From: Volutella citrinella
Lineage: Eukaryota > Ascomycota > Sordariomycetes > Hypocreales > Nectriaceae
Reading direction: 5' to 3'
Assembly: GCA_034401135.1 (NCBI GenBank)
Contig: JAWZSP010000006.1
Coordinates: 2,108,001 to 2,172,000, forward strand
DNA: 64,000 nucleotides
Positions 10,740-21,035 of the stretch are shown here, piece by piece. The notes under the pieces are model-generated. The model was not told where the DNA came from and did no database searches. It saw only the letters and a program-made list of their open reading frames with translations. Position 1 is the first letter of the stretch. Each line of letters begins with the position of its first letter. The translations under genes were made by a program, and so were the position numbers.

Positions 10740-11032
10740 ATGGCCAACGAATGCCTCTCTCATGGCTGCACCAATTGGGCAATTTCTGGCTCTGCCTATT
10801 GCGCCCAACTTGAGTAATTACTTCTTCCTTTCTCTTAACAGTAAAGTAATTCCAAATTTCAGACGGGGGGACCACAGCGCAGAAGCTCTCCGTTTCCAGC
10901 AGCGATGCAGATGACTTTCAGGTAATACAGCCTCAACACCTAGTTGATTAATAATTGAAACTGATTTATGATATTATATAGTTCGGCTTTCCTGGGGCCA
11001 ACTGCAATTTCAAGAGAGGGGAGATGATCTAA
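10740..11032 (+). pseudogene. Small cysteine-containing protein gene, frame broken at a G run
   Basis: The ATG opens MANECLSHGCTNWAISG and then SAYCAQL, with a donor GA/GTAATT and acceptor TTTCAG before 10863. A second intron follows TTTCAG/GTAATA and ends TATATAG at 10980. After the first intron the frame stops early (41 codons in total), but removing one base from the six-G run at about 10865-10870 opens the frame. It then reads through the second intron to a short tail FGFPGANCNFKRGEMI and TAA. The gene has a TATA box and a CAA-rich leader. No family is recognised and there is no signal peptide. It is either a real small gene carrying a homopolymer error or a recently broken one, and a 41-residue product is also possible. 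Confidence 0.4.
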
Positions 11033-11643
11033 GTCTGGAGTTCAACTACATGCTATCACTAGAGCGAATGCATGGGTCAAGCTGTCAAGTTGTGTTAACA
11101 TAGTTACATGTATTGAATAGATTGCTCGTTAGTTATAACAATAGCCTCTAGCATAATCTCTGCAAACAATCTGTGAGCATCTGAGTTACGGAAGAAGTTT
11201 AGTCGCACGAGCTACTTTGCAGAAAGTCAAGCCAATCTCAGTTCTGCTGCGAAGCTAGCACTTGGACATCTCAGAAGTTACATGCGATCAAAGACGCTCA
11301 CAGTCCAGCGCAAACTGTATCAGGGGAGCCATGCACAAATCAGAGACTGTTACAAAATGCGGAGGGTAGTCCATATCATCCGTTTGTCAGAAGAGGGCCT
11401 ATTCCACAATCCTTCTTCGAGCCAAGAATGGATTGGCTGTGGCAAGCGTTGGAATTCATGGAAGCCATGCGGGCCTCAGAGGAGCAGGCAATCACTGAAC
11501 CACGTATGTCTACCCAGATGCGTGACTCGTGGATGGCATATCGTCTATTTCTATCAAACAAATTGACGGATGTGATATAATATAAACAGGGATGGGACTG
11601 TATCAACTGTAACCATCCCATATTAAAAGAGATGACGGTACCT
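11033..11643. other. Intergenic, no gene recognised
   Basis: This A/T-richer stretch lies between the small gene and the 3' end of the second permease. Only scattered short frames were seen. Confidence 0.6.
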
Positions 11644-13477
11644 CTAGAGTACATATCTGAAACGGTGGTTCTGTGATGTTTGTTAGACTTGGGTCCTTTC
11701 TCAATGATGGATTCGGCACTCACCTCAAGGTCTGTCACATCCTGGCCAAAGTTCTCCTCTGGCTCGTTATCCTGGCCAACCGCCGACTGCGCCTCGTCTC
11801 GCTTCTTGTTCCTCCACACCAGAAGCGTCCGGAGGCCAACTGCAACAAAGAATTGCGCCACCGAGCAGGACATGATGACGGTGCAGCCAGTGGGGTAGGT
11901 GGGCGACTCCTTGGCGAGGAAGGCGTGCGGGCCGATGATGTTGCCAACGCAGTACGCCGCGAAGACGACGGCAGTGGCCGTGACTCGCTTCGTGTATCCA
12001 GACATGTTGGATGCAGGCATTTGGAGTGCAACCACGAGGCTTGCTACATAGCTCCCGCAGATGTAGTAGCCCAGCAACACGCCGACCTTGTGGTGCTGTC
12101 GGTCGAGCTTCCACATGAGGGCGGTACCGATGATGGTCGGGATCATGTAGGCCATCATGACGTATGTTCGCGCATTTCGGAACCTGGAAGCTAGATATGT
12201 GCCGGTCAAGATCCATGTGACCTGAAAGGCGCCTTGCGGGATACCGAGGGCGGTAGTTTGAAGCGGGTCCTTGACCAGGCCCTTGATAACTACAGAGTGT
12301 CAGTACTCAGCCAAGGAAGATGGAAAAGAGCATCTACTCACTCAGCTTTCCAAAGTTGGCAATTCCTCCGTTGATGGTCTCGTTGAGAAGCATAAAGAGG
12401 GTCAGCAGCCAGACCTGAGGGTCCAGCAGAGCCTCCTTGATCTGAGACACCTTGATATGGCGGTTGAGGACACCGGTACGGCCTTGCTTGGCCCGTCCAA
12501 TCAGCGTGGCCTTTTCCGTCACGGTGAATCGCTTCGCCGTGATGATGTCGTCGGGGAGAAAGATGAGCATGATGATGCCCCAGATGACCGTAATACCGCC
12601 GCAAAGCAGGAAGATGGCCTTCCACACGGGGAACGTCTTAATTTGGCCAATGCCGTACGACAGCAGACCACCGAGCATTGATCCGACTCCGTTGCAGCTG
12701 TAGAAGATTCCGGCTCGGAAGGGTTGTTCCTTTCGCGTCCACTGCAAAGACGTTAGGCCCAGGGAGTCAATCAAAAGACCGCAATGCCACCTACCCACAT
12801 GCCCACAATCATCATGAAGCAGGGCGTGATTGGGGCCTCGAAGAAGCCGAGGAAGAATCGGCAGGCGGCCAGACCTCCGAAGTTGTTGCATGCCGCGGTG
12901 AGCATCAGGACGGCGCCCCATGCGACGACGCAGCTGGACACCACCTTGGCCATTCGCGTTCGCTGGGCGACGGCGCTGAGCGGGTATTCGGCAACTAGGT
13001 AGGCAAAGTAGAACATGCTGGCGAACCAGCTGTATTGGGTCTGGTTGATGCCCGTGTCGGTGAACAGGTCGAAGACGGCGGCATAGCTGTGGAGGCAAGT
13101 TAGCTCTGGTTCAACAACGACTTCAGAGGCGAGAAAGACGAGAAACATACCTCAATGCTTGCTTGTCGATGTACTGAAGCATGTATGTTCTAAATCAATT
13201 ATTTTAGCACTCAAAGTCGGCATTGAGAAGTTGAGGCCATCACCAACCCTGCGAGAAGGGGCAGGATCGTCATGTCGACCTTGCGCATGAGCCTCTTGAC
13301 CTCGGGCTCATCGTTGACGAGCTCCTCGAGATAGGCGGGGGTGATTGCGTTTTCCCTCAAGAAAACATCTCCCTCGTCCAGGTCGGCGACGTCGCCTTCT
13401 TGGATGTCGAACTTTGCAGGGGGCTCATCGTCAATCTTGGTGTCGGTCTTGACGACGGGATCAATTGGGGTACCCAT
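11644..13477 (-). CDS. MFS anion:cation symporter, second Dal5 / allantoate permease type
   Basis: This plasma-membrane permease of the Dal5 family is encoded by six exons on the minus strand: 13477-13248, 13189-13151, 13086-12795, 12741-12342, 12289-11724 and 11670-11644. They total 1554 bases, or 517 residues. The last exon is only 27 bases and restores the family C-terminus NHRFRYVL; without splicing, the open frame runs on into 90 unrelated residues. Landmarks are KVDMTILPLLAG, YMLQYIDKQALSYAAVFDL, FLGFFEAPITPCFMM, WTRKEQPFRAGIFYSCNG and NFGKL at the central loop end. It resembles the permease at 3307-5059 but has a longer N-terminus and different intron positions, so the two are distinct members. 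The gene is divergent from a carboxylesterase, with GATA sites between them, which suggests nitrogen regulation. The substrate is unknown. Confidence 0.93.
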
Positions 13478-14008
13478 GCTGACGGACGGGTTTCAGCTTC
13501 CTTCAAGTGCAAGCTGGAAGGAATTGAACAGGCGGAATGAAGTGGTGGAGCAATGCAGGTCCCCAGGGCCAGCTCGGGCTGCCTTTAAATCCGCCATGTG
13601 TCATGGCCATATCAAACGACGATCCCCTAATCGTTTTTCTGGCTCCACCTTCCCCGACACCGCTGAACTTTCATGCATCGCTTATCAAGATAAGGACCCT
13701 GATTGGGCTGTCGCTATCTGGGGGTGGGCCCAGATAACCCCAAGTCTCCACGATCCCCTCGTTCCGCTCCCTGTTTTGTGGTCCGTCGGTGGCGTTGTCG
13801 GGGTATCTCCGACACCACGGCGTCACTTCTGCGGCCGAGGGCCGTAGCTGAGCCGTTCAACGGCATCGTCATCCGCGGAAAGCTAACCAGCATCCAGATG
13901 CCGTCACTGATAAAGACGTGCTCTCACCCGCAGCCAGCCGTTACGGAGTCGATTCCGCTCGCCGCGACACGACGCAATCTACCCGCACCGCACCGCACCG
14001 CACACACA
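13478..14008. promoter_or_regulatory. Divergent promoter with clustered GATA-factor sites
   Basis: These 531 bases separate the permease and esterase start codons. CTTATCAAGATAAG at 13681-13694 is an inverted pair of HGATAR sites. Further GATA cores follow near 13714 (CTATC), 13732 (AGATAA) and 13907 (TGATAA). Paired GATA sites are the classic target of fungal AreA/Nit2 nitrogen regulators, so co-regulation of the two divergent genes by nitrogen status is plausible. Confidence 0.55.
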
Positions 14009-15674
14009 ATGTCCGAATCAGACCGCCCCTCCGTCAAGCTGCCCCAGGGCACAGTCCTGGGAATCAAGGAAACGGGCGCCTATCCCGGCGTCGTCGAGTG
14101 CTTCAAGGGTATCCCCTACGCCCTCCAGCCCACGGGCCAGCGTCGGTTCCGCCCCCCCGTCAAGGTCGCGCCCTCAAATGAGGTGATTGATGCGTCCAAG
14201 TTTGGGCCTCGTGCGCCCGCGCGCCAGTTCATCGTCCTCGGGCCCAAGCTCGAGGAGAGCGAGGAGTGCCTGACCATCAACGTCTTCCGCCCCCCCGTCG
14301 ATGGCGACGCCAAGCTCCCCGTGGCCCTCATGTTCCACGGCGGCGCCTTCAACCGCGGCAATGCCGCCATGCACGACACTGGCAACATGGTGGGCTGGTC
14401 CGAGTCGCCCTTCATCGGCGTGTCATTCGGCTACCGCATTGGCGCCCTGGGTTTCCTTCCGTCCAAGATGAGCGCAGACGAGGGTGTCCTCAATCTGGGC
14501 CTCAAGGACCAGATCTGCGCAATGGAATGGGTCCAGGAGAACATTGGCTTCTTCGGTGGTGACAAGGACCAAGTGACGCTATTCGGACTGTCTGCGGGCG
14601 CGCACTCGGTAAGTTCGTTGCTACTTTTCTGTAGAACTCGCTAACAATATCAAGATTGGACACCATCTCCTGGACTACGAAGAGGGAAAGAAGCCTCTCT
14701 TCCACCGCATCTTGATGGAGTCTGGAAGCCCGACATCCAGGGCGGTCCGTCAGCCCGACGCTCCCATCCACGAGCAGCAGTTCAAGGACTTCCTAGAAGC
14801 CGTCAAATGCCCCGAAGGCCTGTCGCCCAAGGAAGTGTTTGAGTACCTGCGCTCACTAGACACCTCTGTGATCACCGAGGCCCAGACGAAGGTCTTTTAC
14901 GAGTACAACCCCAGTCTGCGCTGGGCATTCCAGCCCGTCATCGACGGTGAAATCATCCGCCGACGCCCAATTGACGCCTGGCGCGAGGGCAAATGGCACC
15001 GAATGCCCATCATGAACGGCTTCACCACCAACGAAGGCTCCATCTACGTCACCAAGACGATTTCCACATCTGACGAGTTCTCGCACTTCTGGCGCGAGCT
15101 CCTCCCTCAACTTAGCGACGAGGACGTCGACACAATTAACAACCTATACCCCGATCCGCTCAAGGACCCCAACTCTGCGTACAAGGACGATCGCTCTGGC
15201 GTTGGCCCCATGTTCAAGCGACTCGAGGCCGCATATGCCAATTACGCCTACGTCGCGCCCGTTCGCCAAACCACAGACCTGGCCAGCAGCGACGTCCCGG
15301 TGTATCTGTATCACTGGGCTCTTGCGGCCTCCGTCCTGGGCGGCGCATGCCACGGCGACAACATGCGGTACGAGTACCGCGACCCCGAGAAGCTCGCTTT
15401 ATCCAAGAGCCAGGACGAGCTGTCAGGGACGCTGCACGCGTACGTGACGAGCTTCATCTGCACTGGCGACCCCAATGCCCTCGCCGGCACCTACAAGGAC
15501 CGACCGACGTGGGGCAAGTTTGACAAGGCGTCGCCTTCGGTCATGATCTTTGGCGAAAAGAATAAGGAGCTGGTGGGCGGACCTGTTGGGCCACCGGCAG
15601 AGTTTGTCAGGGACGACTGGGCTCGGAAGGAGTCTGAGTTCTTTTGGTCAAAGGTGGAAATATCGCAGCAATAG
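14009..15674 (+). CDS. Type-B carboxylesterase / lipase (alpha/beta hydrolase)
   Basis: This is a hydrolase of carboxylic esters of the cholinesterase-like family. Exons 14009-14608 and 14655-15674 give 539 residues. The oxyanion-hole segment VALMFHGGAFNRGN, the nucleophile elbow FGLSAGAHS (Ser at about residue 197), the acid in TTNEGSIY and the histidine in GGACHGDNM form the expected Ser-Glu-His triad. There is no signal peptide at the N-terminus (MSESDRPSVKL), so the enzyme is probably intracellular, unlike many secreted relatives. The length fits the family. It shares a GATA-rich promoter with the Dal5-type permease, so uptake and hydrolysis of a common substrate is possible but is inference. 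Confidence 0.92.
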
Positions 15675-16125
15675 ACCTCGCTGGGTAGAATTTAAAATAA
15701 ATCCGTCACCGACCGTTGCCATCTTTCTCGGCGGCGGCCACTCCTTCGTCCCGTAGGTTGTGTCAGACGTGCATTCGTTTTACCATTTGTTGTACCATTG
15801 GTTGTGCTGCTACCAATTTGCAGGACGCCACCACAGAATCCCGTGTCAACACCACTCGCGTTGGCAATTCATGAGCGCAGAACAAGCTCCAGACCCCAGA
15901 TTGGCAGTGCATGGTGTTCCCAAAGGTTTTCTTTCACGGGACCAGCGTTCAATACTGCCGAGACGTGTTCAATCGCCTCCTTCTTTGACCTGTCACCAGA
16001 ACCGTGCATGGGTTATCACGTGAGCGGTTTCCTGGCCACCACCGATTTAGTACATCTATAATCCGTACCCTACACCATCACTCAGCGCTTGCCCATCAGA
16101 GATAGCTTGAACGCAGCTTTTCACG
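15675..16125. other. Intergenic, no gene recognised
   Basis: This is the 3' region of the esterase and the upstream region of the kinase relic. No supported feature was seen. Confidence 0.6.
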
Positions 16126-17804
16126 ATGCTGCGCCCACATGGGGCTGTTCCAAGTCTGCTTTTTTTGCGAAATTGCACCCCCGACATACCGGGATTTCTT
16201 TCGCGTCGCTCCCGTCAGTCTCGCCGCTTCTCTTCGCCCACAGCGCTTGAGATTCATGAACCCATCGAGGACGAGCTGCTCCCTGGAGACCGGCTAAAAT
16301 ACTTTCATCCGACGAAACCCGGCGACGTGCTAGATGAGAGGTTCAAGATCATTGCTAAATTGGGATATGGCGGCGGATCTACAGTTTGGCTGGCCGAGAA
16401 CCTGAAGTAGTATGCATTCATTCCCTCTCCGTTGATGCTGCCCCGTCGTTTCCATAACCTTTATGACAGCTCGAGATGGAGAACTTCTCCAGGTCTCCGC
16501 TACATCAGCATTAAAATCCCAGCCCTTTATACGGACGCGAAAGGGGAGACTGGCAAGCTGAAGCTCATTGGAAATGCCGACATATCACACGAGGGTCTTG
16601 CATATATTCGCCTACCCACAGAGCACTTTGCTCTACGTGGCCCTCTAGGAATCCACTCCTGTCTTGCCTATGAGCCCATGAGAGAGACTCTGAAGCAGTT
16701 TCAGAGTTGGCTGCCGCGAGAAAGGCTAAGTGTTCCCTTGTTAAAACTCTACATCTACACTCCCCTTCCAGCTTTGGACTAGTTGCACAACAAATGCCAT
16801 TTGATCCACACAGGTAGTAGCAGTTCCTGGCATAGTTGTTGGTGTGATCTGCTAAACCCCATGCCCTAGATATCAAAGACGACAACATTATGATAACAAT
16901 CGAGAACGACAACGTGCTGGACGTTTTCGTTCGCGCTCAGCACAATAGGACGCAACCCAAGCACATTCGCCAAGATGGTCGCGAGGTTTACCTCTCCCAT
17001 GACGACTTGGGCCCGATGCAAGGCTCCATTATCCTCCCTAAGCTTTCTGATTTCAATATCAGCTTCCCCATCTTGTCTGAGGGCAAAACGCATATAGCGC
17101 ATATAGCGCCTATCCAGTCACATTGTTATCGCGCCCCCGAAGTCCTTCTTGGTTGCCAATGGACGGACAGTGTCGATATTTGGAACCTAGGTCTCCTCGT
17201 AAGTAGTTCTCAGTTCTCTTCTACCCCTCCTCTGTTGCTACCAGTGGCAATTACGTCCAAATCACTTATACGAAACAGATGTGGGATATGCTGGAGAACC
17301 GCACTCTCTTTGCCCGGCCTGCGGGCGAGGATGGCGAGTACGATTCACATATCCATTTGGCTCAAATGGTTTCCCTTCTTGGGCCTCCGCCTGGGAGACT
17401 TATTCTAAGAGAGAGATACTTTCGTGAAGTCGAATTGGCAGGACCAGTTTATAATTCCAGAGGCGAGAAGTTTACGAACATGAACAAGCACTGGGGGGGT
17501 ACCTTTTTTCGATGACGAAGGTACGTTCATCCAAGGGAGTACCGGACACCGCGCGAACGAGTCTAACTTGCTTCCCCCCGACAGACCAGATTCGCCGCAC
17601 CGATCTGGTTCAACAAGGGCAGGGGCTGAGCGGCACCATCACAGAACTGACTGGGGATGACAAAGAAGTCTTTCTCGACTTTGCTCGAAACATGCTAGAC
17701 TGGTTTCCCGAGAATAGATGAGGGCCCAGGATTTACTGAAACATTCCTTCTTCGACTCATTGTACAGAGACCGCGACCGATTTAGCAAGGCCAGTAGCGA
17801 TTGA
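16126..17804 (+). pseudogene. SRPK-like serine/threonine kinase, disabled
   Basis: The sequence is that of a fungal SR-protein-kinase-like enzyme. The N-terminal part has KYFHPTKPGDVLDERFKI, a glycine-rich loop LGYGGGSTVWLAENL and, after an intron (16407-16469), RYISIKI with the ATP-binding Lys. The catalytic loop HTDIKDDNIM is intact across another intron, and HCYRAPEVLLGCQW follows. Three lesions break it: TAG replaces the Tyr codon in ALD-LHNKCHLIH (about 16780); one extra base in the G/T run at about 17495-17510 shifts HWGG-PFFDDEG; and one base is missing at about 17720 before RAQDLLKHSFFDSLY. Intron-exon structure survives, so loss is recent. The first lesion might be masked by an alternative splice ending at that TAG, but this would delete helix E. 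Confidence 0.82.
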
Positions 17805-18281
17805 TTCGTGGGCAGGGAGATGCTGGTCTGGGTAGCAATTGTGCGCTGTGGTGTGTGACCTGAATGCTAGTATATGGTATTGAACATCGGTTGAAGCCAC
17901 TCAGCGAGCATGTGGAACTGGGCCAAAGTCCGCCTGACTTGGCCAGGTGGAGTTCTTCACAATAGAAACTATTCATATCCCAGTTGCATAGCTTCCTCCA
18001 GGATCCTTCTCTAATCCCCATTGCGTTTTGCAATTACTGGGTATTCCTTGTAGCTTAATTGTTTCCCTTGGCGACCACGGTTGGGGCCGTGGGAAGAGTT
18101 CAAGTGGCGACACACGTCACGAGGTCCCGTATCAGAAGAACTGATCTAGGATGCTGCCATAACCGCCGAGCGTGAGATGTGACAGAATCACGTGGAGCGA
18201 ATGCAACCTGTGAGCTCTGACTGCGTCCATCAACACTCTCTCTCTTCCTGCCCCCTTCAACGCCAATCCCGGCAGTCCACT
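17805..18281. other. Intergenic, no gene recognised
   Basis: This stretch lies between two pseudogenes. No supported feature was seen. Confidence 0.55.
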
Positions 18282-19665
18282 ATGCAAGATTCTGTCCGTC
18301 CTGATGATGAAACCTATAAGCGGTACTATGAAAAGGGCTATAGGACATGGCTCCAGCTCTCCCGTGTTGCATCCGCAGCTGCATCATCAAGCCCAAAACC
18401 TCCGCCCATCGATACACTCCCCTATTGCCGCCCATTCCCTTCATGCCTCAACCTTGACCAGACTTCTCCCACGGCATTGTTCGCTACCGGACACTGCACT
18501 TGGGCTCCAGGCAGCGGCAGCTGTGAACTTCCATCCTTCACATCACATCATAAAACTCAGGTGACGATTACGCAACCTACTACAGTCCATCTCACTCAGC
18601 AACCGGGCTGTTTTCCTCGATGGTTCGGCGAGGAGAATCACCTTCTCGTGCTGACCCTCGCGTGGGAATACGCTCTATCTGCTCGATGGGCATCTAATAT
18701 CCCGTGAGCATCTATTTCCTACACCAAGAGCCAGGCGCCCCTAAGTCCATGCTGCAATGGGTTCGTTGTGCGCGTGGGCGACGCTTCAGATGCAAAAGCA
18801 AGATGGTGGGCTGCCGTTCTCGCGCCGCAGCAGGGTTGGAATGCCTCCATTCAGCATAGAGAGCAACAGCTGCAATCACCCTGGTCCGCCAATTTCAGTG
18901 CAAAGGAGATGTTGCCGGTTCACTCCAGCAACCAACATGAATGTCCATCAAACTAAGCTGCCGGGTCATACCTTACAGCAGCTAGCTATATAAACGAGTA
19001 CGCCAGCCACCACGAGGTATTGGAGCAAAGCCGCCTTGCATTTATAATAGCGTTGCTTCTACCAGCGTCCCGGGCTCAGGCTGCCTCGAAGAAAATCGAA
19101 TTGCCCTTCACACAGGCCGTAGGAAAGCAGAAGATGCCCTCTTCGAGCGCCTCAACACCTGATGCAACTCCGCCATGGGGATCGGACGTTGACCAACTAG
19201 ATTAAGCTCATCACCTTGAGCTGCAATTCTATGAGTATCATCTCTCTCCTTGACAGCGCTTTCTTTGGGCCCCATATTCTTGTCAAGGATTACTTACTGG
19301 AGGTCCAGTTGCATGTTTTGAGATGCAAAGGGTTTCACGGATTGACTTACGCGGGCTGGGGCTGGGAATGTCAGGGCCACCCGCAAGACGGCAGAGTGAT
19401 AATACCAGCACCTTCAGCAATAACCAACGCAAATGCCCAGAGCCTACTAGTAGAAGACTCTCCTGTTTCCTATGAGAACCTCGACAGGGATAGAGATTGC
19501 TCTGAACCCGTCACCTGGACTCTCTTCTCCTGGCTCCGTGGAACAGATGGGTACCCGGCTGCGGAGAGAAGTACTTCTCAGCACGAGTGGATTGATGGCT
19601 GGGAATCAGATGATGAAAGCGTGACGCCCGAGGGCGATGGGCGTTCTATTAATCAGGGTCTCTGA
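18282..19665 (+). pseudogene. Decayed fungal gene of unknown family
   Basis: Consecutive open blocks in changing frames look like one broken protein-coding gene. Block 1 (18282-18707) starts MQDSVRPDDETYKRYYEKGY and ends LVLTLAWEYALSARWAS. Block 2 reads NGFVVRVGDASDAKARWW from about 18755 and continues through a TAA at about 18954 to SYINEYASHHEVLEQSRLAF. Block 3 changes frame to ALFERLNT, then TGA, and block 4 reads LITLSCNSMSIISLLDSAFF before a divergent, probably rearranged end to 19665. The blocks are compositionally coherent and collinear, but two or more stops and two frame changes interrupt them. I do not know the function. The alternative is several unrelated short frames, which the coherent spacing makes less likely. 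Confidence 0.5.
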
Positions 19666-19989
19666 GTCTAGGGCCCTGGCTAGCAGCAGTAGAAACACAA
19701 CGCAGTTATAGTATTTAATCACGGATTACTTAATCCAAGGCAATTATTCTTGAACAAAGAACTTACCAACAGACACATAAAAGCCGTGACCGGTCAAGTA
19801 ATATAAATTGATTGAAGAAAGAAAGGGCGTGCTGTTCAGTTGACGGAGTATCTAGAAGAACCCCGAAGTCTGCCGCTCACAGGTGAGCACTACCCTGTAT
19901 TAAAACTCCGAATATGAACCCAACCGCCACCACAATAGCAGGCATCTTGCGGGCTCGTAGATGTGTGTGTTGTGAGCGCTCGAGCCTGG
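19666..19989. other. Intergenic, no gene recognised
   Basis: This is an A/T-rich spacer between relics. No supported feature was seen. Confidence 0.55.
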
Positions 19990-21035
19990 GTGTTCTTGGG
20001 TGTTCTCCAAGATCTTGATGATCCCGAGGACAGTCGCCGGATGAAGTAGAACATCAGTGATGCCAACCTCGAAACGATTTATCGGCAGATTGCCCGGTTT
20101 CAGATTCAACTCTCGAAGCTTGGGTTCTCCCATATTGGTAGTTTATCTTAGATATCGCAAATGGTCGGTAATGGGCGCACGGCTACGATCGATGGACGGC
20201 CTCTGACATGGAAGGTGCACGAGACTCTCAACGTCGGTGGTGTTGATGTGTTCTGTATGTGACCAGCAAGAGCACCCCCCTCCTCGTTCTTTCTTGACCA
20301 GTCATTCCAGGCTCTCCAACCACTACCTTCTCGTCAGCTACGGACTATCTTTCCCATGTCGCAAACAACGATAGGCAGCATCTTTATCGTCAATTGAACT
20401 CGGTCGATGATGAGGATGATGCGAGGCGAAAGTATCTACACTGGAGTATCCTCGAATCTCTGATTCAACGCTTCGTTATCCCACGATACGACAAAGGGCC
20501 ATTTAAACTCATATGTGATGACTTCGGCCCAGCCAACATGATTGTCAACAATGCACAGGATCTCGAGATTGTCTCGGTAATCGATTGGGAATGGTCCTAT
20601 GCGGGTCCCCTTCAGCTCTTCTGGTCCCCTCCCCGGTGGCTTTTGATGCAGACACCTAACACGTGGAGCGAATCTGACGAGAGACTGACGGAATACAACC
20701 GATATCTAGACGTCTACTTACGGGTCTTGGAAGACGAGGAAGCCGTAGGCTGTGAGGACGCCTGTCCGGAAGACAGGCCTTCAGCCCTAATGAGGCAGTG
20801 CAGAACCAACGGCGGGATGTGGTTTCACCATATCATTTGGGAAGGATTCAATGGACTTACCCATGTTCCCTTTGAACAACTTCGAGTCGCGGTACCTGAT
20901 TTCGATGAACTCATGTCTGCGGTCCTGACGAAAGAGGTTGACGCCTTTGTTGCAACCAAGATGCAAGATCTGGAAAAGTACAGAACGAAGCTGGCTGAGA
21001 CGAAGGCGTGGCATGAGGGGTTGAAAGGCGAGTAA
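19990..21035 (+). pseudogene. APH-family phosphotransferase with two nonsense codons
   Basis: The C-terminal half is open (about 20312-21035) and carries LICDDFGPANMIV and SVIDWEWSYAGPLQLFW, the catalytic and metal-binding loops of the aminoglycoside-phosphotransferase fold; the His of the usual H-x-D is Cys here. Upstream, the same frame reads LQDLDDPEDSRRMK, TAG, NISDANLETIYRQIARFQ, SHIGSLS, TAG, then MVGNGRTATIDGRPLTWK. A normal intron (about 20257-20311) joins GGVDVF to SPTTFSSATDYLS. Two in-frame TAG codons therefore interrupt an otherwise intact N-lobe, and no start is evident upstream of about 19990. A truncated product starting at an internal Met is conceivable, but it would lack the N-lobe. 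Confidence 0.75.

Noticed and set aside
1..15674. Secondary-metabolite cluster (regulator, transporters, esterase)
   Set aside because: No polyketide synthase, peptide synthetase, terpene cyclase or P450 in the window; the genes look like nutrient uptake.
16126..21035. Repeat-induced point mutation as cause of the pseudogenes
   Set aside because: Sequences are not repeated here, are not AT-rich, and the lesions are frameshifts and TAC-to-TAG type changes rather than C-to-T in CpA context.
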